A stretch of 64,000 nt of DNA from an uncultured Lachnospiraceae bacterium (GCA_910587295.1 CAJULP010000077.1:1-64000), one strand, 5' to 3'; positions 34,689-42,890 are shown, numbered from the stretch's first letter. The notes: generated by a model not told the origin, from the letters alone. A program made the numbers and translations.

Positions 34689-35801
34689 TTACAGGCGCTG
34701 TATTTCCCGGGCAATCCGAAGGCTTCCGTTCCCGTCAATTAAGCTGCGCATGGTTTCATGGGCAGTTTTTCTTTTAATAAAAGAGCTGTCTAAAGAATCT
34801 GTCTGTGAAGAGGGTTCCGCTTTTGACAGATCCGAAAGAAACAGACATATTTTGTCAAGCACTTGTTCCATGGAATGGCGGATATCGCCGGCATAAGGGA
34901 TTGCTCCGATTTCGGCGAAAGCCTTTGCGGAAGGCAGCTGGTTGTCGGCCATGGTAAAACTGATGGCAGGCACGCCCAGGGCACACAATTCATACAGGGT
35001 AGTGCCGGAGGCAGACACGGCAAGGTCACAGGATTCCATAAGAGAAGCCATGCGGGCAAGATGTTCATACAGTTTTAAGGACGGAAGGCTTTGGCCAAGT
35101 TCATAAAGGGCTTCTTTGTCCGGGCTCATGGCACCGATCACCACGTGTATGATAAGGCCGTCAGGGAAAAGCCCCTCTGGAAAAATATTTTCTGATAAGT
35201 GCCGGATCAGGGTAAGGGCAAAATGATAAGGGTCGCTTCCACCAGTGGTTATGAGTAAATGGGAAGCCCTGGTCCTAAGGCGCATTTCCCGGTTTTGGAA
35301 CTGCTCCCGCAGCGGAGCGTAGCCGGCGCCTAAAAGGAGCTTCCCCGCATTGCGGTAGGAGGCCTTGTAAGCGGGCATTTTGCTTTCCGGTATGATATCG
35401 TAATTCACAAGAAGATCCACAGGATAATCAAACAGCATCAGGTCGTCTAGATAGACGAGTTTTACAACGGGCCTGATGGCGGATAGGTATTTTTCCGTAA
35501 CGAAGTAAGAATCCAAAAGATAGATCAAATCTTTGCAACGGGCATAAGAAAATAAGGAAAGCAGTTCCGGCAGCTCCCGTTCCAGATTGTCATAGGAAGC
35601 ATTTTTAAGGATTGTAACAGGATAAGCGGCAGATAGGTTATCCTGCAGGAAGCCGGCGCTTTCCTTGTCAGATACCAGAAAGTGGACTTTCATGCCCTGA
35701 TTCCGGCAGGCGTTTGCAATGGAAAAGCAGCGCATCAGATGGCCGGTGGCTATTTTGGCATTCCCGTCTGCACGGATGTAAACTAATCGATCAATTCCCA
35801 T
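34689..35801 (-). CDS. pseG: PseG-type UDP-sugar hydrolase
   Basis: The 370-residue protein has VYIRADGNAKIATGHLMRC at its start, as in PseG, then ITTGGSDPYHFAL and AVSASGTTLYELCALGVPAI, the GT-B-like UDP-binding parts. PseG removes UDP from the diacetamido sugar before condensation with phosphoenolpyruvate. Residues past about 330 are polar and less conserved. The start overlaps the pseI stop by 19 bases, so the genes are coupled. It is the last gene of the minus-strand unit. Confidence 0.88.
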   Translation of the reverse strand: MGIDRLVYIRADGNAKIATGHLMRCFSIANACRNQGMKVHFLVSDKESAGFLQDNLSAAYPVTILKNASYDNLERELPELLSLFSYARCKDLIYLLDSYFVTEKYLSAIRPVVKLVYLDDLMLFDYPVDLLVNYDIIPESKMPAYKASYRNAGKLLLGAGYAPLREQFQNREMRLRTRASHLLITTGGSDPYHFALTLIRHLSENIFPEGLFPDGLIIHVVIGAMSPDKEALYELGQSLPSLKLYEHLARMASLMESCDLAVSASGTTLYELCALGVPAISFTMADNQLPSAKAFAEIGAIPYAGDIRHSMEQVLDKICLFLSDLSKAEPSSQTDSLDSSFIKRKTAHETMRSLIDGNGSLRIAREIQRL

Positions 35802-36835
35802 GCTAAAGGTGTTCCTTTCTTTAAGGATGTTTTGGCGCGTTTTCCCAAGATTTCTTCGTAATACATGGTGTGGAGTCCCGAGCCGGGGCGGATGGAACGG
35901 ACATTTTCAGGCGAAAAACACTCTCCTGCGGCAATATCTTTTACCACAAACAGGGAACGGGCTCCTCCATGCTCCAGTTTTTGGGCGTCGGTAAGGGTAT
36001 ATTCGCTGCTGCCAAGGGCTTTTTCCATAATGCGGATATCCCGGACCATACTGGCAAATTCCTCCGGTTCCATGGAAAACGCACTGTCAGGGCCGCCGTC
36101 TGCCCGGCGCAGGGTAAGGTGCTTTTCCACCATCTTAACGCCTAAGGCGACAGAGCCTGCGGAGACAATGGTTCCCATGGTGTGATCCGAAATACCCACC
36201 AGACAGCCATAGGTTTTGGCAAGCGTGGGAATGACATTCAAATTTACCGCCTCATAAGGAGTAGGATAGGAGGATACGCATTTTAGCAATATGATGTCCT
36301 GATTTCCTTCTTCCTTGCAGACGGACAGAGCCCGGCTGATATCTTCCGGGTAGGCGATCCCGGTGGCAAAGATGATGGGCTTATGAAGCTTTGCAATCTT
36401 GCGGATCAAGGGAATATCGTTGATCTCGTAAGAAGCGATCTTATATGCCGGAACGTTCATATTTTCCAGAAAGTCAACGGAAGTAAGATCAAAAGGGGAA
36501 GAAAAGCATTCCATGCCAAGCTTTTCGGCTTCTTCTTTCAGCTTCGGCTGCCATTCCCAGGGGGTATAAGCTTCCTGATAAAGCCGATAAAGGGTGGTAC
36601 CGTCCCAGATGGTTCCTTCATTGATCTGGAAGCAGGGGGCGTCACAGTCTATCGTGATGGTGTCAGCCGTGTAGGTCTGCAGTTTTATGGCATCGGCGCC
36701 GGCTTCCTTTGCGGCGTGGAGGATTTCCAAAGCCCGGCCATAATCCTGATTGTGGTTTGCGGAAAGCTCTGCAACCACGAAAACAGGGGAAGTTTCTCCT
36801 ATGACGCGGTTGCCGATTTTAATTTCTTTATTCAT
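35783..36835 (-). CDS. pseI: Pseudaminic-acid-type synthase (NeuB/PseI family)
   Basis: The 350-residue enzyme condenses a 6-carbon sugar with phosphoenolpyruvate. It has VVAELSANHNQDYGRAL, AIKLQTYTADTITID, KIASYEINDIPLI, SDHTMGTIV and EKHLTLRRADGGPDSAFSMEP, and a C-terminal antifreeze-like (SAF) domain (SLFVVKDIAAGE to the end). The pattern is PseI rather than NeuB or LegI, in line with PseC and PseG beside it. The start is ATG 36835, seven bases after GGAGG; the longer frame upstream does not resemble the family. Confidence 0.9.
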   Translation of the reverse strand: MNKEIKIGNRVIGETSPVFVVAELSANHNQDYGRALEILHAAKEAGADAIKLQTYTADTITIDCDAPCFQINEGTIWDGTTLYRLYQEAYTPWEWQPKLKEEAEKLGMECFSSPFDLTSVDFLENMNVPAYKIASYEINDIPLIRKIAKLHKPIIFATGIAYPEDISRALSVCKEEGNQDIILLKCVSSYPTPYEAVNLNVIPTLAKTYGCLVGISDHTMGTIVSAGSVALGVKMVEKHLTLRRADGGPDSAFSMEPEEFASMVRDIRIMEKALGSSEYTLTDAQKLEHGGARSLFVVKDIAAGECFSPENVRSIRPGSGLHTMYYEEILGKRAKTSLKKGTPLAWELID

Positions 36836-36917
36836 AATAATCCTCCATGTTTTCAAAAGCCTGCAAATTTGGGTGCAAGCACAAATTTTCTCTTGGCATA
36901 TCGGTGCCATGGGTAAT

Positions 36918-38114
36918 TTATTCCGTAAAATTTTTTTGCAAAAATTCATCGTTGGTCCAGGGCTGCCTTGCGGTAAAAATAGACCCGTCCGTATGCTCCA
37001 CATAAACTGCCGGGAAATAATTGATGAAAAGAGGATTTAAACACATGGTATAGCCGCCGGCAGTGTCATAAATGATCCTGTCTCCGGGAATCAGGGCGGT
37101 TTCGCCTGTCAGTTCAAAAAGCCGGTCATATTCCATGCAGGTAGCCCCGCAGACCCATTGGACCGGCGCCGAATCCCGGGATGATGGCTGAGAGCAATAT
37201 TCCATGTGGTGAGGGTAAACATGCCTTGTCACCAGAGGGTTTAAGTTGGTGCGGCTTCCGTCCGTGACGATGAACTTTTTGCCCCGGATCTCTTTTACGT
37301 CGACCACGGAGGTTTCAAAAGTAGTGGCCCGGGAAATCAAGGAAACGCCGGGTTCTGCGATCAAAGCTGTCTTAGCCGGATCAAAAAACAGGGAAAGTTC
37401 TCTACAGATTTCCTTAAAATAATCCCGGTAATCGGGCATATCATCCCTTCCGCCAAAATAGCCGCCCCCCATGTCGATGTAGTCTAACAAAAGTCCGTAT
37501 TCGGCTGCGATCTGCACGGCCATTTTAGCAAGGGCGGCAAAAACGCGTACGGTCCGCGACTGGGTGGAGGAGTGGAGATGCAGCCCTGAAACTGTTACAT
37601 TGGGAAGCGGGGAGAGCCGGTTGATGGCAGACTCTAAGATTCCGTTTTCGTAGCAGTAGCCAAACCTGCCGCCTTCCGAACATAAGGTTTCATCCGGGCA
37701 GAGGGCGGCAATGTCACAATTTACCCGCAGCCCGATCTTAAAATTCTGTTTTGGGTAAAGCGCGCTTAATTCTTCCATCCAGGCAAGCTCATAATTAGAA
37801 TCCAGGTTGACATAGCCTCCGGAAAGCAGCACCGTATCAAATGCCGCCCTGTCTTTGATAGGACCGTTATAGATCATGTGATGGGCGGGGAAACCAAGCC
37901 GCAAGGCAAGGTCATATTCGGTCTTGGAAACAACTTCCGCATAGAACCCCTGGTTTTTCAGATAACAAAGCAGCCAGGGAAGGGAATTGGTCTTGACGGA
38001 ATATCCCATGATGTAGCTGCCCCAGTTTTTGGATAGGGCTTCTTTTAACAGGCTGATGTCATATAATAAATCTTGTTCCCTGATACGGAAAAAAGGCGTC
38101 GGAAGCTGGCTCAT
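36918..38114 (-). CDS. Fold-type III PLP decarboxylase-like enzyme of the pseudaminate cluster
   Basis: The 398-residue protein matches the diaminopimelate/ornithine decarboxylase fold: PLP Lys41 in GYSVKTN, GLHLHSSTQ, MGGGYFGG, IAEPGVSL, the active-site CGATCMEYDRLF (Cys and Asp kept as in ornithine decarboxylase) and AGGYTMCLN. It starts at ATG 38114 after AAGGAGAA. The gene lies between pseF and pseI, where known pathways need no such enzyme. It is closely related in motif order to the C-terminal half of the fusion protein at 59763. The substrate is unknown; amine supply for the cluster's ATP-grasp ligase is one possibility. Confidence 0.85.
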   Translation of the reverse strand: MSQLPTPFFRIREQDLLYDISLLKEALSKNWGSYIMGYSVKTNSLPWLLCYLKNQGFYAEVVSKTEYDLALRLGFPAHHMIYNGPIKDRAAFDTVLLSGGYVNLDSNYELAWMEELSALYPKQNFKIGLRVNCDIAALCPDETLCSEGGRFGYCYENGILESAINRLSPLPNVTVSGLHLHSSTQSRTVRVFAALAKMAVQIAAEYGLLLDYIDMGGGYFGGRDDMPDYRDYFKEICRELSLFFDPAKTALIAEPGVSLISRATTFETSVVDVKEIRGKKFIVTDGSRTNLNPLVTRHVYPHHMEYCSQPSSRDSAPVQWVCGATCMEYDRLFELTGETALIPGDRIIYDTAGGYTMCLNPLFINYFPAVYVEHTDGSIFTARQPWTNDEFLQKNFTE

Positions 38115-38815
38115 GAAAGTTCTCCTTTTTGGTGAAGTAATTGGTATTTTAATTCTGCCATTTCCCAATCTTCTAAGGTGTCGATATCCTGTACTTCGAG
38201 TTCCGTCAAGATCAAGGGAAAGAGCCGTTCTACATCGGTAGTGCCTGAGCGTAAAAAGGCGTCAGTACGGCAGGCGTAAAACTGGCCGCAGTCATGGTAG
38301 ACTTTTGGCAGGTCCTGGCTGCGCGTTGTGGCATATTGGGGGAACTGCCGTTTCACAAATCCGTCCGGGCTGATCAATAGACCTCTTTGGGGAGGATAGG
38401 AAAAGGGAACCACCGGCATTACCGAATCCGCTTCCTTAAGAAGGTCCATTGCGCTTTTTAGACGTTCCCCGCTTAAGAATGGCGCAGTGGGGTAAATACA
38501 GCAGAAGGAATCAAATTCCTGCCCGATTGCCTGGTAAGAACGGAGCACTTCCATGATCACGTCGTCGGTGGAGGCGAAATCGTTGGAGGTTTCCGGTGAG
38601 CGGTAAAAGGGGATGTCGGCGCCGGCGTCTTTTGCGATCCGGGCGATTTCCGTATCGTCTGTGGATACCATGATGGTGTCAAAAATGTTAGCGTCCTTTG
38701 CCGCTTCTATGGAATAACATAAAATTGGTTTCCCGCAGAAGTTTTTTATATTTTTGCCGGGGATCCGTTTGCTGCCGCCCCGGGCAGTGATAATGGCAAG
38801 CTTTTTGGTAGTCAT
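38111..38815 (-). CDS. pseF: CMP-pseudaminic-acid-type cytidylyltransferase
   Basis: The 234-residue protein has the CMP-sugar synthetase signature IITARGGSKRIPGKNIK, the YSIEAAK helix, VSTDDTEIA, YPTAPFL and VYHDCGQFYACRTDAF. The latter stretch and the length point to PseF rather than NeuA. It activates the nonulosonic acid with CTP for transfer. The start at 38815 follows GAGGAGA, and the stop overlaps the next gene by four bases. It opens the minus-strand unit pseF-PLP enzyme-pseI-pseG. Confidence 0.88.
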   Translation of the reverse strand: MTTKKLAIITARGGSKRIPGKNIKNFCGKPILCYSIEAAKDANIFDTIMVSTDDTEIARIAKDAGADIPFYRSPETSNDFASTDDVIMEVLRSYQAIGQEFDSFCCIYPTAPFLSGERLKSAMDLLKEADSVMPVVPFSYPPQRGLLISPDGFVKRQFPQYATTRSQDLPKVYHDCGQFYACRTDAFLRSGTTDVERLFPLILTELEVQDIDTLEDWEMAELKYQLLHQKGELS

Positions 38816-38830
38816 GGTCTCCTCATTTCT

Positions 38831-38867
38831 GTGCGCCGCTGCGCACAAGTGTTGTATTTGGATTATA
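38831..38867 (-). promoter_or_regulatory. pseF leader: -10 box and small hairpin
   Basis: On the minus strand a TATAAT lies at 38862-38867 with only a weak -35 (TTTCCT, about 17 bases further up). Between it and the start codon the leader holds the inverted repeat GTGCGC-CGCT-GCGCAC (38831-38846), just upstream of the ribosome binding site. The hairpin could affect translation. The rest of the 364-base gap to the AT-rich cassette holds no gene. Confidence 0.4.
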
Positions 38868-38904
38868 CACCATTATGCGGTGTAAGGAAACCCAAAGCTG
38901 ATTT

Positions 38905-38932
38905 AGGCCGCGGAAATTGGTTTCCGTGGCCT
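38905..38932. repeat. 12-bp inverted repeat between the pse unit and the AT-rich cassette
   Basis: AGGCCGCGGAAA and TTTCCGTGGCCT pair with one G-T mismatch around a TTGG loop. No T run follows in either direction, so it is not a standard terminator. It lies at the point where base composition changes to AT-rich. Confidence 0.6.
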
Positions 38933-39144
38933 TAGAATGAATGTTTTGACAAGTTAGTAAGTATATTTTAAAAATAGTTAGCATAATTGAGCACGACAAG
39001 GAATTAACGCGGATATATATATGCATTATTATTCCTGATTGCAATTTTTTTGTAGCATTAAACTGAATATTGATATATAATGTAAAAAGTTATATATAAT
39101 GCATAAATTAATTTGTTATAGTAGAAAATGATTTATTGAAATGT

Positions 39145-39170
39145 TATAATAAAGATGCAAATGAAAAGGA
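39145..39170 (+). promoter_or_regulatory. Promoter and ribosome binding site of the AT-rich cassette
   Basis: A perfect TATAAT (39145-39150) with only a weak -35 (TAGAAA, 17 bases up) is followed by AAAAGGA (39164-39170), nine bases before ATG 39180. No other promoter is visible within the cassette. Confidence 0.45.
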
Positions 39171-39179
39171 TTAACTGTA

Positions 39180-39494
39180 ATGAATGAAAATTTAGAGAAG
39201 CAATTTCAAGAGTCAGAAAGTGAGTGGGCGGAAATTGAGAAAAGTACTGCGATAAGAAAACAAAAAGACAAACGTATTATTAGTCAATATTGTGCAGTTA
39301 ATAATGAAGCAGATATTATTCATACTTTAGAATTACTTGAAAAGTATCGGGGTATGCCAGAACATGATCAAGAGATATTAAGTGAATTTAAAAAAAATTA
39401 TCCTAAAACTTTAACGGTTAAAGTAATACATAATTTTGAAGATGTAAGGGATATATATCAAAGATATTTAGAATTTGGGGAGGAAAATCAATGA
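39180..39494 (+). CDS. Unknown 104-residue protein, first gene of AT-rich cassette
   Basis: The charged protein has an N-terminal helical stretch rich in Glu, Gln and Lys (1-35), then NNEADIIHTLELLEKYRGMPEHD and a C-terminal VIHNFEDVRDIYQRYLEFG. There is no signal peptide, membrane helix or recognised motif. It overlaps the next gene by four bases (ATGA), so the cassette is one operon. Base composition is clearly more AT-rich than its neighbours, a sign of transfer. Confidence 0.65.
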   Translation: MNENLEKQFQESESEWAEIEKSTAIRKQKDKRIISQYCAVNNEADIIHTLELLEKYRGMPEHDQEILSEFKKNYPKTLTVKVIHNFEDVRDIYQRYLEFGEENQ

Positions 39495-39718
39495 TTAAAA
39501 ATTGTGTTTTTCAACTGCCTGCTAATTCTAAAGAAAATATGATTAATACTTTTCATTTACAGCATATTTTATCAAATAACAGAACCAGCATATTTGAAAA
39601 TAATGAAATGCGGTTTAGCATTGACGCAAAAGTTGTAAGAGTTGTTTTGTTTGATGGTAAGAACACGTCTCTTTTGGAGAAATTAAAGAAATATTTTTAT
39701 GGTGAAGAATATGAATGA
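39491..39718 (+). CDS. Unknown 75-residue protein, second gene of AT-rich cassette
   Basis: The start ATG lies in the four-base overlap with the first gene, preceded by GGGGAGG within that gene. Residues 1-50 alternate polar and hydrophobic as in beta strands (MRFSIDAKVVRVVLFDG), and the end is a lysine-rich helix (LLEKLKKYFYGEEYE). I recognise no family. Its stop overlaps the next start. Confidence 0.55.
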   Translation: MIKNCVFQLPANSKENMINTFHLQHILSNNRTSIFENNEMRFSIDAKVVRVVLFDGKNTSLLEKLKKYFYGEEYE

Positions 39719-40175
39719 TACATTAATTAAGAAAAAGATTGAGAAAATATTTTCAGAATTAAATATAAAATATGAGAATGGTGAATTTCAAGATGATGAT
39801 ATAAACTATATAATTACTTTTAATACATATGGTAAATTGAAATCGCTCAATTCTATAAATGCTGTTTTATATCTTCATCATATGGATTTTTCATCAAATT
39901 TATTGGTTCCGAATGTTTTTTCTTTAAGAGAGACAGATGAATCTCTTGATACGTTAGACATTTATGAAGTAGTTAATGAAATTAATTCAGATTTTCCGTA
40001 TGGAAGTTTTTTGGTTGTAGACAATACACACATATTTTATCGAAGCTCAATAAATTGTGGTGAAAATTATATTGGGCTAAATGGCTTGTTTCTGAAGAGA
40101 CAGTTGGATACTTTTGCTAAAGGGTTAGAGCAACTATTTATGGTGATAAGGAGTAAAGAGTTAAGTGATGGGTAA
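39711..40175 (+). CDS. YbjN-like domain protein, third gene of AT-rich cassette
   Basis: This 154-residue protein has the look of the YbjN / CesT-type chaperone fold: an N-terminal helix, strands DDINYIITF and INAVLYLHHMDF, then the typical helix VVNEINSDFPYGSFLVVD followed by an IFYRSSI strand and a final helix. Family naming is from pattern memory and is not secure. I start at ATG 39711, after GGTGAAG. It overlaps the fourth gene by 11 bases. Confidence 0.55.
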   Translation: MNDTLIKKKIEKIFSELNIKYENGEFQDDDINYIITFNTYGKLKSLNSINAVLYLHHMDFSSNLLVPNVFSLRETDESLDTLDIYEVVNEINSDFPYGSFLVVDNTHIFYRSSINCGENYIGLNGLFLKRQLDTFAKGLEQLFMVIRSKELSDG

Positions 40176-40641
40176 TTCCTCAAACAAAAATTCAATGTTT
40201 ATTGTTGTTACAGGAATCATCATAGCGGTAAGTCGTTTTTTACTGGGCAAGGTGAAAAATATCCTTTTCATAAAAGATCAATATGTATTGATTGTTATGG
40301 CTGTTGTAAATTATATTGCATTAGGGGTCGTGCTATTATTTTTATATAATGAGCTGTATAAAAGGTGTAAAAATAAAATTACTTCCGCTGGATTAAATAC
40401 AGCGATAAAGAAAAAATGCAATAACGTGATGTCAGTAATATCCATGTTTTTATTGGTGGTGTATTTATTAATAGGCACTTTATATATGATAGTTTTAAAA
40501 ACGAGTGATTTGAATGATGTGATTTCTATATTAGCATTGGCAATTTCGATAGCAACGAATGGACTAATTGATGACTACAGCAATGAATTTTACAAAATGA
40601 TTTTAAAAATAGCAAAGCACATATCACCTACAGATATTTAA
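40165..40641 (+). CDS. Membrane protein, fourth gene of AT-rich cassette
   Basis: The 158-residue protein has hydrophobic segments at about 12-28, 44-62, 90-113 and 120-135, joined by lysine-rich loops. I recognise no family. The start overlaps the third gene. It ends at a strong terminator, which closes the cassette. With the first three genes it may form a small membrane-linked system with soluble partners. Confidence 0.6.
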   Translation: MMGNSSNKNSMFIVVTGIIIAVSRFLLGKVKNILFIKDQYVLIVMAVVNYIALGVVLLFLYNELYKRCKNKITSAGLNTAIKKKCNNVMSVISMFLLVVYLLIGTLYMIVLKTSDLNDVISILALAISIATNGLIDDYSNEFYKMILKIAKHISPTDI

Positions 40642-40671
40642 AAAGCAAGAGCGCAAAATCTCTTGCTTTTT
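40641..40671 (+). terminator. Rho-independent terminator of the AT-rich cassette
   Basis: An 11-bp stem AAAAGCAAGAG / CTCTTGCTTTT with an 8-base loop (CGCAAAAT) and a short T tract directly follows the stop codon. The sequence could work in both directions. Confidence 0.85.
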
Positions 40672-40700
40672 GTGTTAAACAAGAATTATATGGCTGATGA

Positions 40701-40730
40701 TTGACAGATATATTTTTTAGGTAGAAAATA
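40701..40730 (+). promoter_or_regulatory. Possible promoter of the second glycan block
   Basis: A perfect -35 TTGACA (40701-40706) lies about 70 bases before the CotH-kinase gene. The -10 is poor: GAAAAT or AAAATA at 17-18 bases spacing. Confidence 0.35.
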
Positions 40731-40775
40731 AGATGTGGAACAAAAATGGTTTTTTGCTAGTTGGAGTACAGGTTT

Positions 40776-42818
40776 ATGGATGAAAACAGAAGAAAATTGT
40801 CATGGATTGGACTGGCAGGCGCCCTGGTCCTTCTTGTGATGATAGGCTATCCGATTTTGAAAGAGAAGGTCAGGGAATACAGGCAGCGGGATATTTCTTT
40901 AGCGATGGAACAGTCTGCTGAAATGGCCGGGGAGATAGAAAAGGAAGAAACCCGTAAGAGGTACGGTTCCTTGGAGGAAGAGGAAGCTTTTGGTTTAAGG
41001 GAGCAGGGAAAGGTGTGCCCGGAGATTCAGCTGACGGTATTAGGGAACGAAGGGAACGGCATGGAAGTAACGGTTCCCCTGTGGCTGAGTGAAGAAGGTA
41101 TCGGTTATTTCTTTTTTCCGGGATTTGCCGAAGAAAAAAAGCTAAGGTTAGAACAGATGGAAGGAAAATCGCTTTTGATCGGAGAAAAGGAGATCAGCCA
41201 GGGAGATTTGATCTCTGATATCAGTAAGGAGACGGCGTATCCTCTTTCCTGGGTTTCGGCCGATGGGGAAGAATCGCTGCATAGTTCCGTGTTTTTTCTG
41301 TATTCCTCCAAGCTTCCTACTATGTTTCTTGAAACGGCTTCCGGCAGTATGGAGGAGATTGACAAGGATAAGTCTTATGCTGAGGAAGGCAGTATTGTTC
41401 TTTGCGGTGAAACGGGGGAAACTTTATACAGCGGAACAGTCAGGGAAATTGGCGGCAGAGGAAACTCCACCTGGGGCCTTTCTAAAAAGCCATATCAGTT
41501 TAAGCTGGCGGAGGAAGCGGACTTTTTTGGTTTTGGGTCGTCTAAATCATGGAATCTGCTTGCCAACGGCTATGACGAGACAAAGCTGCGCAATGAGATT
41601 ACGCTGGGTCTGGCAAAGGCGCTGGGGATGGCCTATGTGCCTGACGGGAAGATGATAGATCTGTATATCAATGGCAGTTATTATGGCAACTATTATCTGA
41701 CAGAAAAGATCGGGGTCCGGGAAGGCAGCGTTGCCGTCCGGGATATGGAAGAGGTTTTGAAGGGGATTTATGATCAGGAAGAGCTGGAACGGTTAGAGAT
41801 TGCGGAGAATGAGGAAGAGACCAGAAAGTGGGTTGAAGTCTCCATAGAGGAAAGGGATATTTCCGGGGGATATTTGATCGAGCGGGAGCTTCCTTCCAGA
41901 TATCAGGATGAGATAAGCGGGTTTGTCACAGACCAGGGAGATCATTATGCGTTAAAAAGTCCTTTTTATGCGTCCAGAGAGCAGGTAGAATACATTGGGA
42001 ACTTGATGCAGGAGTTTCAGGATGCCGTGGAGACAAAGGAGGGCATTCACCCAAAGACAGGGAAGCGATATTCGGAATATATTGATATGGATTCTTTTGT
42101 TCAGAAATATCTGGTGGAAGAAATATCGAAAAATTTTGACGGAGGTGTCACAAGCAGTTTTTTTTATAAGCCCCAGGATGCAGCAAGCACCAGACTCTAT
42201 GCCGGGCCGGTGTGGGATTATGATGTGACATTTGGCAATTGTAACCTGGATGAAATTGCAAGTAATCCCATGGGCATCACCAAATTAAACAGCCATGTGC
42301 TGGGAACAGATATTTTTGCCCATCTGTATGAGAAAGAAGATTTTTATGAAAAGGTAGTGGAGACATATGAAGAACAGGCATTGCCGTACCTGGAATATCT
42401 TTTAAAAGAAGGGATTGACGATCTGGTCTCTTTAAGCAGACAGTCTGCAAAATTAGACAGTATCAGATGGGAGAATCTGGAAAACAGATACCAGTATTAT
42501 GAAAATTATGATAATGACATCAGGTATTTGAAATATTTTATAGAAAAAAGGGTAGAGTTTTTAAATCAGGTGTGGCTTTTGGGGGAGACATACCACAATG
42601 TCGTTTTTACAATGGATGAGGAGCCATGGCAGATAGCCTGTGTGAAGGATGGGGAAACGGCAGGGGAAGAGCCGATTCCGTATCGGTATGATAAGGCCTC
42701 CCTTTTTATCGGCTGGGTCACCAAAGAAGGCGTGCCTTATGACAAATACAAGCCGGTTTACGAGGATATGGTATTTTATCCGCTTTGGCATGAGCTGGGG
42801 GAAGTGGAATCGCCTTAA
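40776..42818 (+). CDS. CotH-type protein kinase with N-terminal membrane anchor
   Basis: The 680-residue protein has a single membrane helix near residues 9-29 and a CotH domain at about 230-500: GRGNSTWGLSKKPYQFKL, WNLLANGYDETKLRNEI, DLYINGSYYGNYYLTEKIG and GPVWDYDVTFGN, which carries the kinase Asp-type metal motif. CotH phosphorylates spore-coat proteins in Bacillus; many relatives are surface proteins. The C terminus (about 640-680, LFIGWVTKEGVPYDKYKP) resembles an InlB-B/Listeria-Bacteroides repeat. I start at ATG 40776 rather than TTG 40761. The protein should act outside the cell. A glycan-locus position is unexpected. Confidence 0.82.
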   Translation: MDENRRKLSWIGLAGALVLLVMIGYPILKEKVREYRQRDISLAMEQSAEMAGEIEKEETRKRYGSLEEEEAFGLREQGKVCPEIQLTVLGNEGNGMEVTVPLWLSEEGIGYFFFPGFAEEKKLRLEQMEGKSLLIGEKEISQGDLISDISKETAYPLSWVSADGEESLHSSVFFLYSSKLPTMFLETASGSMEEIDKDKSYAEEGSIVLCGETGETLYSGTVREIGGRGNSTWGLSKKPYQFKLAEEADFFGFGSSKSWNLLANGYDETKLRNEITLGLAKALGMAYVPDGKMIDLYINGSYYGNYYLTEKIGVREGSVAVRDMEEVLKGIYDQEELERLEIAENEEETRKWVEVSIEERDISGGYLIERELPSRYQDEISGFVTDQGDHYALKSPFYASREQVEYIGNLMQEFQDAVETKEGIHPKTGKRYSEYIDMDSFVQKYLVEEISKNFDGGVTSSFFYKPQDAASTRLYAGPVWDYDVTFGNCNLDEIASNPMGITKLNSHVLGTDIFAHLYEKEDFYEKVVETYEEQALPYLEYLLKEGIDDLVSLSRQSAKLDSIRWENLENRYQYYENYDNDIRYLKYFIEKRVEFLNQVWLLGETYHNVVFTMDEEPWQIACVKDGETAGEEPIPYRYDKASLFIGWVTKEGVPYDKYKPVYEDMVFYPLWHELGEVESP

Positions 42819-42890
42819 CAATCCGGCAATGGCGTTTGGTCTGGCACGGTCCGCATCCCAGGTCAGGCCAAACGCTATTGCCGGATTGTT
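42817..42890 (+). terminator. Very long hairpin between CotH-kinase and ABC flippase genes
   Basis: The arms 42817-42843 and 42864-42890 pair over 27 positions with two G-T pairs, around a 20-base loop (42844-42863). The left arm begins inside the CotH-kinase stop codon. The stem is far longer than usual terminators and no T run follows at once, so it may be a terminator, an RNA-stabilising element or a REP-like element. Confidence 0.55.

Noticed and set aside
36918..38114. Calling the PLP enzyme diaminopimelate decarboxylase (lysA)
   Set aside because: Active-site motifs differ in detail (CGATCMEYD, AGGYTM), and both copies lie inside glycan clusters with ATP-grasp genes, so a lysine-biosynthesis role is not supported.
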